NCBI GenBank assembly: GCA_001051155.2
Contig: JYIP02000005.1
Span: forward strand, 682,001-746,000
Length of the DNA: 64,000 nt
Direction: 5' to 3'
Origin: Chrysoporthe austroafricana
Lineage: Eukaryota > Ascomycota > Sordariomycetes > Diaporthales > Cryphonectriaceae
Part shown: in pieces, positions 11,718 to 22,618 of the stretch
How positions within the stretch are numbered: position 1 is the stretch's first letter
Layout of the letters: each line of letters starts with the position of its first letter
Translations under genes and position numbers: made by a program
Notes under the pieces: model-generated
The model's database searches: none
Seen by the model: only the letters and a program-made list of their open reading frames with translations
What the model was told of the DNA's origin: nothing

Positions 11718-13079
11718 AGCACGTCCGGAGTTTATTACCTGGCTAAGCTCATCTACATCCAGATAGTGCGGGCTAGTAGATACCGAGGGGCCATATAGCC
11801 CGTCTGTGGCTGAGAAGGCTTTCAGAGCCTCCACCGAGATTGGAACAATGGTGTGCGGCTTTACTTAGTTTAAATGCGGCCCAATACGTTCCAACAACGT
11901 GTTCAGCTTGAGCTTTATGCAAGAAGCAAAGGTGGTTAGGGTTAGAAGTAGATACATCACTCTCGTTTGTAGCCGCAGGGAGTTGGCAACAATCAAGTCG
12001 GCTTGGCCATCTTCATTTCTTATTATTTTTCCTACGTTGGGCGCGTCGATGCTCATGACTATCGTCGAAGACACAGGTTTCCAACCGAACGAGAACGCTG
12101 AGAATTAACACAATCATCGATTGAGAAGCAGACTCGGACGCAGCCAGGAGAGCAAGGTGCTTGTTCGACGTAATGGCAAAACAAGAGACTACCGAGGTAA
12201 TGAATACCTAGGTACCCACACCTCAGTGTATCACTTTATTCATCCTCAGATGCAGAGCACTCGCATCCTTTATAGAGTCGACATGATTAGCCCCGGCGGC
12301 TATTCGCCACGTTTCGCCACGCTGAATTCCTGCACTGTACGTCGGTACTGCGTTCAGATATAGACTTTGTGCCCCAGGTTTCGCACTACATTAGGGTGTC
12401 TAAACTATCCGTGTGGCCAAGACGAGCGTGGCCTCGGCGTAGCGGGATCTGGCTAGGAACCGGGTTACCGAAGCGTATTCCCCCACCCCGAATCATCCTC
12501 GGATGAACTGCTGAAAATGGCACAAATATTCCTTAGACGTTTTGCTATGTAAAAGCGTTTGTCCTTCATGCTATCTGATGATCCTGCGGGTCATGAATAT
12601 CAGCTCCAAAAATGAAGCCAGATCTTCGACGGGTGAGATATCGCTACTTGATGTGGTTCGAGGAGCCTCAAGGCACCTCACTCGGTCGCACCAGGGAAAA
12701 CCATGACGTTCTGACTCGCGATCTTGAGATGTGGGGTCCTCCGCGTGGTGGATCTGGTCAACCTGGGGATTGAGTAATTGAAATCGCTATGAGAAATCCA
12801 CACCGATCGATCGCCATGCGACTTTTACTTGAATCTGTTACCCATCGTTTCTTGCTTGTCTGAGCGGAACCAAGCCTACAGGCGCAGCTCCATAAGACTT
12901 AACATGCAGCACCGCCATATCAACTGCCGTCTTCCACCCTCTTCATTCGTCTCTACGTCTTTCGCGCTGCTCGTCACTCGTTTTGCGGCCTGACTAGTCT
13001 CTACCTCCCCCCCCACCCCAACCCAAAAAAAAAGAATCTTGCCGCGCTCCGAGTTGTCGCGTGACCATCTGAGGCCGTC
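11718..13079. other. Intergenic, permease upstream region
   Basis: No gene is recognised. A pyrimidine-rich and poly-C tract near 12990-13030, just before the permease ATG, resembles the CT-rich leaders of highly expressed filamentous-fungal genes. This is a resemblance only. Confidence 0.45.
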
Positions 13080-14696
13080 ATGGGGAGCGCAGATTCTATC
13101 ACCAGCGCCCGCCGAGGCGCGCCAGCCGGCGCCAGCGCCATGGCTGCCGACGATGCCCTCGCCAAGATGGGCTACAAATCCGAGCTACCACGAAGCTTAA
13201 GCATGCTGTCAGTGTTGGGACTCTCGTTCGCCATCATGGCGGTCCCGTACGGTCTCAGCACCACGTTCTACATCACCCTCTCGAACGGCCAGAGCGTGAC
13301 CATCATCTGGGGATGGGTGCTGCTGTCCCTTCTCTCGATCGCCATCGCGGCCTCGCTGGCCGAGATCTGCTCCGTCTATCCCACCGCGGGTGGCGTGTAC
13401 TACTGGAGCGCGCTGCTGTCTGACCCAAAATGGGCACCAATAGCTAGCTGGATCACGGGATGGCTGACGCTGGTCGGGAACTGGACCGTTACGCTGTCCA
13501 TCAACTTTGGTGGCGCCCAGTTGATCCTGAGTGCCATCTCTCTCTGGAACGAGGAGTTTGTCGCAAACGAGTGGCAGACCATCTTGACGTTCTGGGCGTG
13601 CATGCTGGTGTGCTACCTCATCAACGTCTTCTGCTCCAAGTATCTCGACCAGATCAACACCATGTGCATTTACTGGACAGGCGCCTCGATCGTCATCTTC
13701 CTGGTCGTGCTCCTGGTCATGTCGCCTACGAAGAGAAGCGGCGAGTTCGTGTTCGCGCACTATGATGCATCCGCTTCCGGCTGGCCGTGGGGTTGGAGCT
13801 TCTTCGTCGGACTGCTGCAGCCGGCGTACGTGTTGACCGGGTACGGGATGGTGGCCGCGATGTGCGAAGAAGTCCAGAACCCAGAGCGGGAGGTGCCAAA
13901 GGCCATTGTGCTCTCGGTCGTAGCAGCCGGCATCACCGGACTCGTGTTTCTGATCCCGATCCTGTTTGTGCTTCCCAGCGTGCAGACCTTGCTGGACGTC
14001 GCAAACGGACAGCCTATTGGGCTCATCTTCAAGACCGCGACGGGTAGCGCGGGTGGTGGCTTTGGCCTGCTGTTTCTGGTCCTTGGTATCTGGCTCTTCG
14101 CTGGCGTTGGCGCCCTGACTGCGTCAAGCAGATGTACCTATGCCTTCGCCCGCGATGGCGCTATTCCTGCTTCTAGGATCTGGAGTAAGGTCGACGACCG
14201 ATTAGAGATCCCTTTCTGGGCACTGACTCTGTCCACTGTTGTCGACTGCCTGCTCGGTCTCATCTACTTCGGCTCGTCCGCTGCGTTCGGCAGCTTCACC
14301 GGAGTGGCGACCATCTGCCTAGCGACATCCTACGGTCTGCCCATCCTTGTGTCTGTGGTTCAAGGTCGCAGACAGCTAAAGCATGCTTCGTTCTCGCTTG
14401 GAAAGTTCGGCATGGCTATCAATATCACCACACTGCTTTGGATTGTGTTGTCGATCTTCCTCTTCTGCATGCCCACCAACCTGGCTGGGCTCGACAGCTC
14501 GACGATGAATTATGCAAGCGTGGTCTTTGCCGGATTTGCTACAATCAGTCTGGTTTGGTACTTTGCGTGGGGCAAGAAGAATTTCTCTGGCCCCCCGATA
14601 TTGAAGAACGGCATCAACGATATCGTCAGCGGTCAATCAGTGGACGAAGAGAGACCACGAGAGAAAAGTGTTAAACAAGAATCTGTCGATGAATGA
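13080..14696 (+). CDS. APC-family amino-acid/GABA/choline-type permease
   Basis: This is a proton-coupled amine or amino-acid importer of the APC superfamily, in the branch holding yeast Uga4 and Hnm1. It is a single exon of 538 residues, the usual length, with about 12 hydrophobic segments. Landmarks are the first helix SMLSVLGLSFAIMAVPYGLS, the segment AEICSVYPTAGGVYYWSALL typical of this branch, CEEVQNPEREVPKAIVLS after the sixth helix, and ALTASSRCTYAFARDGAIP. N- and C-terminal tails are hydrophilic, and the tail ends in an acidic, Lys-containing stretch of the kind used for ubiquitin-driven turnover. Substrate (GABA, choline, polyamine or other) cannot be decided from sequence. Codon use and GC are higher than the flanking spacers, as expected for a well-expressed gene. 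Confidence 0.92.
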   Translation: MGSADSITSARRGAPAGASAMAADDALAKMGYKSELPRSLSMLSVLGLSFAIMAVPYGLSTTFYITLSNGQSVTIIWGWVLLSLLSIAIAASLAEICSVYPTAGGVYYWSALLSDPKWAPIASWITGWLTLVGNWTVTLSINFGGAQLILSAISLWNEEFVANEWQTILTFWACMLVCYLINVFCSKYLDQINTMCIYWTGASIVIFLVVLLVMSPTKRSGEFVFAHYDASASGWPWGWSFFVGLLQPAYVLTGYGMVAAMCEEVQNPEREVPKAIVLSVVAAGITGLVFLIPILFVLPSVQTLLDVANGQPIGLIFKTATGSAGGGFGLLFLVLGIWLFAGVGALTASSRCTYAFARDGAIPASRIWSKVDDRLEIPFWALTLSTVVDCLLGLIYFGSSAAFGSFTGVATICLATSYGLPILVSVVQGRRQLKHASFSLGKFGMAINITTLLWIVLSIFLFCMPTNLAGLDSSTMNYASVVFAGFATISLVWYFAWGKKNFSGPPILKNGINDIVSGQSVDEERPREKSVKQESVDE

Positions 14697-16939
14697 GTGG
14701 TAGACTAGCTATGCATTTGTACATTTTGTAGCTACCAAAGTCGAAGAAATACCCCAGTTTCGTAAATAAAACGACCAACGTTCGTGTGCAGCGAGACTCT
14801 GCTGACAAGCCTTGCAATGCTTGGAAGTCCTGTGCAAGATCCCGGCGACCGGGCGCTTTTTCATTTCAAATAACAGAAGACCACGATATTCAGAGGCCGA
14901 GGTAAGCAGAAGACTGTAGGGCTCGCCGTGGACAGGTTATCCCATACGTCTGGTGATTATGCCTGTGCCAATTCTTTGATCGCAATCCCGAATCACTTCA
15001 CCCATACTCATAATGCTATGAAGCAAAGTCGAGAGACAGGTTAAGAGTTACCTACTCGGCCAATCCTGTCTGAGTCACGACTCTTGCCGGAATTCTTTGA
15101 ACTTCCACTCTTGATTCCGATGGGGTTGATCCGAGTTCATACGGGTCACGTCGATACAAGGCTGCTGGGCGACATCCTGCACACTGACGTCGGATATCTA
15201 GGCAGCTTGTGATGACCTTGATTCTAAGCCTGAAATCCATCGGATTCGACACGGCCTTTTCATGGGATATGGTAGTTGATCATGGAAGTGCAAAGCAAGA
15301 CATGCATACAAAGTCTTTCCGCGAATGAAGGAAATATGAACGTCTCAGGGCAGTGCAAAAAAACGGAGATCAAAGATGTAACATATCACCTTCCATGGGT
15401 AGATAGTGAAATATGATTGTGAAAATGTGGGGTGGGAGACTGTGGAGCCAGGAGGAGAGGGCCTGGGGGTGGCGTCTACTATGTAAGCAAGTGCCGTCAT
15501 CCCAAGCATGTCTATTCCTAGCTCTTTTCTCCTTAGGTGTTGGTGGTCTACCTCCTCTGCCCTAATTAGAGTGGTCTGCATAACATGGAATGTCTCATTG
15601 GACTGATTTACCGCTATGCAGTATAATTACCTGGCACGCGTCACATTCCATGAGGAGTGTGTAGTTTCTGTGTCTGTCCTCCGGGCAGAAGGGGCTCGGA
15701 GCCGACGCCCCTGAATCCATCATTACTGCCAGACAGCTGCACATTCAAGTTAGTGTTGTGACTCTCAAAAGTACTGCGATTAGTGCTGGGTTTCCAGACC
15801 CCCACTAAAGCATGCTTCGAATCGGCTGTCCTCCCGTGCCACTTCGATGCTATGCGACCGCACCCTACATCAACTTGCCTCGATCTTGCTCATAAGAGCA
15901 GCAAAAGCAAGACGATAGAGAGGTGAATAATGTTATGAAGATTTACGTCAAGTCTCCACAAAATCATCCGATGTCGTCAACAAAAGAAAATGCCAACCAT
16001 AAAGTTCCGGTGGACCCCCGGGCCGAACCATCGGTAGGGGGCACGTTTAGCTGTTTAGATTCGGCGTCCCCCCCCCCCGTCGGATGAGAAGGACCTCCTA
16101 ATTGTTTGAAACTTCAGGCAGATTAGCCCAGGGTTAGCTCTCCCCGCCATGCTCCTGCTGGGTATGTGACTCCCGAATCCGCCAATTCGTTGCTAATATG
16201 AATTGCGTTTCGGGGATTCTAAATAGACCGGCTACTTCCTTCATCGCAGATGTGTGGTTGCTTGTGTAAACTCCGCCGCCCTCACTCCTATATAATCGGA
16301 ACTCCGGCAATGTGCCCGGGGTGACTTCGGACTGCAGAAGTGAAGACATAGGTAGGCATAAGGCGCGGTGGACTTTACATACCAGCATCCTGGAATGACT
16401 ATGCATGTCTGTACTCGGCGCTACAATTTCCTGCACTCGGTTGCCGACATGCCACGTGCGGAACGGGGGCTTTAAACAGGCAAGTAACACCACTTGCTGC
16501 TGATCAGGGCCGGGAATGGTAACTTTGCGCGGGCCGCAAACTCCACAATGAGGGCGCCTTGCCTCCCGGCCGCGTAATCATTCGTCCTCACTTTCGTCAA
16601 AGGTGATCTAGACGTCCTGATGGACGTCTGAATGTCGCAACTGCGGACCGTAGCGGTGTGCTGCCAAGCTGCACAACCCTCTTGTCCACCCCTGGCCGCC
16701 GCCCAGCTCTCTGGATCGGCGGCCAGTTTTCGTGATCTCGTTATCACTGGTTTGCACCCGTAAATAGTATATAGGCTGGCAGTAGAATGCTGTAGCCCTT
16801 ACGATTCCTCGTACTGCTGATTGTCTCGTACATCTGCAGGTAGCAGCCTGCCGTTTGATTATTTGTATTCACTCGTTCCAGGGCAGCTTGGGCGCGATCT
16901 GACCCCGTTCACTCATTCGCATCTCCAGACCCTGTCGCC
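14697..16939. other. Intergenic, 2.2 kb, no gene recognised
   Basis: Only short ORFs on both strands are present, none with a domain or plausible splice partners. A poly-C run sits near 16070-16078. A TATA-like sequence (AAATAGTATATAG) near 16763 lies about 180 bp before the esterase ATG and could belong to its promoter. Confidence 0.45.
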
Positions 16940-18960
16940 ATGGTCCTCTCACGAGGCTCAGTAAGCGTGCTGCTCGGGCTCCCTGCCCTGGCCAGTGCAG
17001 CACTATACGATCAAGTCATTCAGACCGAGACTGGCCCTGTATATGGCTACCCGGCGTTCAACAGCTCGCCCGCCGGCAACTTGACCAACTGGAAAGACAT
17101 TGCTGTCTGGAAAGGCATTCCCTTTGCTGCTACAACTGCATACGAGGTTAGACATATACTCTTGCTCTTTCGGGCAAAGTCTCCTTGCTGTCCTTATGAC
17201 AGATGCAATAGTATACGCGTTGGTTCTGACATGGATGGCATAGAATCGTTTCAAGCCACCCCAGCCTGCGGAGTCATGGAACTCGACGTACTACGCAGCG
17301 TCATGGGGTCCCGTGTGTCCTTCGGCCACTAGTGGAAGTAACTACACGATTGATGAGGACTGTCTCAACCTCAACATCTGGAGTGCAGCCAACTCTTCCG
17401 ACGCAAAGCTGCCCGTCGCGATGTGGAGCTATCCGGCTGCGTCCACGGCGGCTGACCCGCTCTTTGACGGAGGTGGCATGGCTGACAAGGGAGTCGTCTA
17501 TGTCAACTACAATTACCGTACTGGCGCCTTTGGCTGGCTGGCGCATCCTGAGCTCAGCGAGGAGCGCTACGCTGAGGTAGGTGTCAACAGCTCGGGCAAC
17601 TGGGGCATGTTGGATCAACAGGCCGCTCTGAAGTGGATTGTGAGTACCCCACGCTCCCATGGACATATTGTTGAACAATTGGGGGCTGACCCTATCGCCA
17701 GAAACGCAACATCGCAGCTTTCGGGGGTGACCCAGACCGCGTCACTGTGATGGGCCAGTCTGCCGGCTCAGCGGCGACTTATCATCTGGTTAACAGCCCG
17801 TTGACCGAAGGCTTGATTGTGGGAGCCATCATCGAGTCTGGCGTGCGTGACCCGCACGATCCCTTGTGCTCGTCTCTGGCCGAGAACTACCAGAACCTGA
17901 GCACAGCTCTCGAGGCCGGTGTTGAGTTCCTCGCCAGTCTCAATGTCACCACTATTGCCGAGGCGCGTGCCTTACCTATGGATGATCTTGCTTCCCAGGC
18001 TGGATCCTCCTTTACCGCGACTCTTGACTACTACGCCTTGAACGAGACCTACTACGCCGAACTCATCAATGGTCCAGCCAACGATGTACCTATCGTAACA
18101 GGGGTGAGTGTTTGTCCTTCCGAGGCTGTTTCAGCGCTTTCTGTCGCCTCAACGAGCTGGTTGGATTATCGCAACAGGCGTAGTCCTCCTACAGTGCCGA
18201 TCCAAAACTGCAAGTGAAGGTCTGCTGACATAGGACACTTGTCACAGAACACCAAGGATGAAAGCGGTGCAACCTACGGCCTGAACATCACCGTAGCAGA
18301 ATATCTCGCGGATATGAACGAGACCTTTTCCGGCGAATGGCTGGAGAAGTTCCTGGCTGCGTACCCTGCCAATAACTCTGTCCAAGCAAGCGGTGCCTAC
18401 AACTCCCAGTGGACAGACCGCTCAAATGTCGGCACGTACTTGTGGGCTCTGCTGTGGGCTCAGGGCGCCACGAGCCCCGTGTACAACTACTACTGGGATC
18501 ACGCGCCACCAGGACAGGACCAGGGCGCGCACCATGAGAGCGAGAGTAAGTCTAGATACCCGTTCCCCGATCCTTCCGGTTGAATCTGCGAGGCAGTGGA
18601 TGCTAATTTCTCTCGTGATAGTCAACTACGTTCTGAACAACCTTTATGACACCGATTTGCCTTGGACCACAGAGGTAAGACTTCATCCCGCCCACATTGA
18701 ATCCATCTACACTTGCTGGGTGCTGACGACTCCTCAACGGAACTCAGGACTTCGAGATCGCGGCAAAGATGAATGGGTACTGGGTCAACTTCATCAAGAC
18801 AGGAAACCCTAATGGAGGGGACCTGGTCGAGTGGACCGCCGCTACCGCACAAAACGCGTCGGTGCAACACGTTGGCAATGGCTGGGGACAAATTGATGTT
18901 GCCCCGGCTGCCAAGGTCGAGCTGTTCCAAGAATGGTTTGAGACCCTCAAAGTATACTAA
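16940..18960 (+). CDS. Secreted type B carboxylesterase/lipase
   Basis: This is an alpha/beta-hydrolase of the carboxylesterase type B family, cleaving ester bonds outside the cell. A signal peptide is clear (MVLSRGSVSVLLGLPALASA). Six exons (16940-17146, 17244-17639, 17702-18103, 18248-18545, 18622-18674, 18748-18960) splice in frame to 522 residues. Landmarks are NRFKPPQPAESWNSTYYA early, DEDCLNLNIW, the nucleophile motif GQSAGSAA with Ser near residue 221 (the commoner form is GESAG), TGNTKDESGATYG across intron 3, and HHESEINYVLNNLY across intron 4, which should hold the catalytic His. Several N-x-S/T sites fit secretion. The GMC oxidoreductase lies 0.9 kb downstream on the same strand and is also secreted, so the two may act on one substrate. 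That link is inference. Confidence 0.9.
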
Positions 18961-19837
18961 GCATGTTGTCAACATGTAGGCCCGCGCCGGCGTCGGACAT
19001 CAAGTGTGAGGCTGTAGCTTCTTCTAACTACATGTCTTTTTGTAAGGGTGCGCCTTATGTACATATCTCGCTTCATTTCTTGATCATATATTGAGGCGCA
19101 TGCACACGGAGATGTTCTCTCGGTGCAAATGACGCATATATTCTTCCATCTCAGACCTCGGAGGACCAAAAGCACATCAATTCTTGAAGCTTATCAACGA
19201 CAGAATCAACTACTCCCATGTCCTCGATGTACAAATCGGGACATTTAACAACTTTGGGCTTCAGAAGAGGCGGCACGCATATATTGAAGTTGATGGCATC
19301 GCGGAGGTCAACGAAGGGGGTCTAAATGACGTCGCCGCCAGCTCCAGCCCTCTGGTTTTTGGTTTCTCTCTCCTTTTTTAGACTACGAGACTAAGAAGGT
19401 AACTGACATCAAGCCAGCGCCATCAAAGTGGCTTTTACCCTTTTTAAGATTCCAGGTTCGGTCTTGATTCGGTTCGAACAGTCACCCAGTGCATACCGTT
19501 TGCTCGACAACCCGATTTTGTGATAGATCAATAAGTGTCCGATTGAGGGTTGCTCTTGTTACCGAAAGTTCGATTGCAGAGTCATCTCGCACACCATCGA
19601 GGTAGAGGAGCGGGGAACACTGTGCCAAGTAAGACCGACTACATGCGGCTGGTGATCCATTCCTAGCGTGGCTGCATACTACCTCGGCGTCCAGTTGAGG
19701 GTGAGTAGTAAGCACCTAATATCTCCGCAGGTTCTCGGCAGGTTCTCGGGTCAATTTAAAAGCTCATAAGTAATTGTTGCACAGCTTGTGCACGAGCTGG
19801 CATCTTGTTGTGCGACCATCGCAGACGTCAAACCAAG
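18961..19837. other. Intergenic spacer, nothing recognised
   Basis: This spacer between the esterase and the first GMC gene is AT-richer and has no supported gene. A short direct repeat (AGGTTCTCGG twice) lies near 19730-19748, upstream of the GMC start. Confidence 0.45.
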
Positions 19838-22101
19838 ATGCTGTTTCGATCATTTCTCGTCATCGTTGCTTACACGAGTCTTGCGCGTGCCACCCTCGTC
19901 ACGAACTGCACGAGCGTGGTAGCGAACAAGACCTTTGACTATGTGGTCATTGGAGCGGGACTCAGCGGCATCACTGTTGCTAATAGGCTGAGCGAAAAGG
20001 GCTACTCTACTCTCATTATCGAGGCCGGGCCGGACCCAAGGTGGAACACTGAAGTAACTATCGCAGCAGACCGGGTGCTGCATGATCCTTACTGCAACTG
20101 GCTGTACACTGCCTACGATGAGAACGGTACTGCGCTTTCCACGGCCGTGGACGCTGGGGCATGTATTGGCGGAAGCACATCGAGTACGTCGATGATTACT
20201 TAGAAACCATGAGCGCGATAAGAAGTTGCTGATCAAGTCGTCCTAGTCAACGGGATGGTCTGGGACAGACCGACTTCGGTGGAAATTGATAAGCTAGAAG
20301 CATTGGGCAATCCGGGGTGGGACTGGGAAAGTATCAAACCAGTAAGCTGCTCACCGGCGGTCTGATATGTGTGAATGTCGGGCTGATCACGTCAATCAGT
20401 ATATGACTGCCATCGAGAGGAACATTCCTCCGGATGAACTCCAGAGAGAGCAAGGTGCTGGTCTTGATCCGCATGTGCATGGCTTCCACGGTGTTGTGAA
20501 CGTTTCATTTCCAGTGAGTTCTCGCCAGCACACTCACGACAAACAGCACGAGAACTGAGTCTGTGGCAACGAAGTTCTGACACGCGGACAGACTCCCATG
20601 CGGATCCCGGCAGCTGTCAAACTATACAAGGAGGCCCTGACCTCGACATTTCCAGGCCTCGTGATCAGCGATGATCTATCGAATCGCTCTGCTGATTACA
20701 CCGTCTCAGCATCCACTTCCTGGACGATCTGGTATGATAACGTAACCAACGAGAACCTGCGGTCATCCGCGGCAGATGCTCTTCTTTGGGCACCAGGCCA
20801 GCAGCGAGAGACCCTGACCATCTTGGCGAACCACAAAGTCGACAGGATCCTGTTCAGCGCCAACGTGACAGCTACCGATGTCGTGTTTGGCATCAAGCCC
20901 GGCAGCAACGTCCCAGAGAGCTGGCCAGGTCTACACACGGTCCATGCGGCCAAGGAGATCATCATATCCGCCGGCTCTCTTGCGAGTGCCTCTATTTTGG
21001 AGAGGTCAGGGGTTGGAAATGCGAGTATCTTACAAGCCGCAGGCGTTCAGCCGCTCGTCGACCTGCCAGGAGTTGGATGCAATCTCGTGGATCAGCCTGG
21101 AACGGGGGCGGCTGCGCTGGTTGCTGAAGAGTATCAAAATGATACGGACATTATTGACGATCGGAACATCTTTGGACCCAGTTTAAGCCTGGTAAATATA
21201 GAGCAGATCTGGCAGGCCGGTGAGCTCCTTATGTGCCTGACTTCTAAGACGAGGCTGCCCGGATAATTTGCTGACCGTTCACTTGACGAACAGACTCGGA
21301 CTTCTATTATGATCAGCTCGCAGCACCCAGTAGCCTGAGGTCTCGTGCTGAAGCTTTGGTGTCTGCGGGAGCCGCCGTTAACATCGAAGGCGCAATGACA
21401 ATACTCAACGCCACCATCGATCTAATTGTCAATCATCATTGTAAATAGCGAGTCGTACCTTAGAGTAATCATGCGCCACTGACATACATCACAGTCCCCG
21501 TCGCCGAGTTCCTCGGCGAGTCTTATCCAACAATCCTCGAAGGAATCTTCTGGCCGCTGATGCCCTTGTCCCGCGGCTACGTCCACATCAACTCTTCAGA
21601 CCCCTTCGAAGATCAGATAATCGTCCCGAGGTTTCTCACAGACGACTTTGACAAGCAGGTTGCGGTCGCCATCAGCAGGCACGCCGGTTCCTTGTTCTCC
21701 TCTGCGCCGTGGGCTGCAGTCGTCGCCAACGCCTACTATGGCTCCGCTCTGGGACCGACCAGCACAGATTTGGAGTATCTGGCCTGGTACGAGTCGACAG
21801 CTTATGGTGCGAGCCACTGGATCGGCAGTACGGCGATGTTGCCTGGAGAGCTAGGTGGCGTGGTGGATCCTGAGCTGCGGTAAGTGCCCAGTGCGTGCCC
21901 TGTGCTGCTGTCGTGGGGGAGTTCGTTTTCTTGATGGTACCGCGAGCTGACAACTCCTTGACGAGTTCAAGTGTATATGGGACAGTTGGGCTTCGCGTGG
22001 TTGATGCTGGGATTCTTCCGATCGAAGTAACATCGCATCCTATGCCATACCTATACTCTGTGGCTCAAAAGGCCGCTGCCATCATTCTCAGCCAAACCTA
22101 G
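19838..22101 (+). CDS. Secreted GMC oxidoreductase (FAD-dependent)
   Basis: This is a glucose-methanol-choline family flavoenzyme that oxidises alcohols and usually passes electrons to oxygen or a quinone. The signal peptide is MLFRSFLVIVAYTSLARA. Seven exons (19838-20183, 20247-20341, 20400-20513, 20592-21219, 21294-21440, 21495-21879, 21972-22101) give 614 residues in frame, the normal size. The FAD dinucleotide motif is VVIGAGLSGITVANRL. GGSTSINGMVWDRP is formed across intron 1. The second GMC signature is AAKEIIISAGSLASASILERSG. The C-terminal active site has His551 in SHWIGSTAML and His594 in TSHPMPYLYSVAQ, the usual His-His arrangement. Substrate is unknown. Many N-glycosylation sequons are present. 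It is far more intron-rich than the second GMC gene in this window, so the two are not recent duplicates. Confidence 0.9.
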
Positions 22102-22618
22102 AACGACTTGTCATTAAGATTAATTGGAACAGAAGGAGGAGAAGGAGGAGGATGAGGAGCAAGGGGGCGGGAATGGGTTCCGACAGTTGGATGCGGTGAA
22201 CGATGTGAAAGACTGCAAGAAATAATTTCGATTTCGGCGTGAAGTTTGAAGAGGCGGTGGTCTGCAACCGCACGCAGTGACGCTCCCTAGTGCTAACTAT
22301 TCAACCAGCCGCCCAAGCTCCACGCACATTTCCGCAGACTTCCGCAGACTTCTTGGATGACTTTCAGGACCGTGGAGCTCACATATGACGCCAGAAGTGC
22401 CGCAACACCTCGTGCCTGAAACCCCACCTAGCCAACCGTCTCCCAAGGCCGCTCCATCAACGCATCCAAGGGCTGGAGCCTCACATCTCTCTACTTGCCA
22501 TTTCCAAAAGATTGCTCCCATCTTCCATCAACTTTACAGCTGTCTTGACTTAGCCTTGTGGGTGGTCCTCTCTCAGCCATCTACAACGCGCTTGGACATG
22601 TGAGGCACGAACGAAACA
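22102..22618. other. Intergenic spacer, nothing recognised
   Basis: This is a short spacer between the GMC gene and the MYND gene. A purine-rich GGAGGA stretch lies near 22130-22165. No gene is recognised. Confidence 0.45.

Noticed and set aside
13209..13760. 183-codon minus-strand ORF
   Set aside because: It is antisense to the permease, with a charged low-complexity translation made by codon bias in the real gene.
5944..14696. A secondary-metabolite cluster (P450, lactonase, transporter, receptor)
   Set aside because: No backbone enzyme (PKS, NRPS, terpene cyclase, prenyltransferase) or cluster regulator is present in the window.
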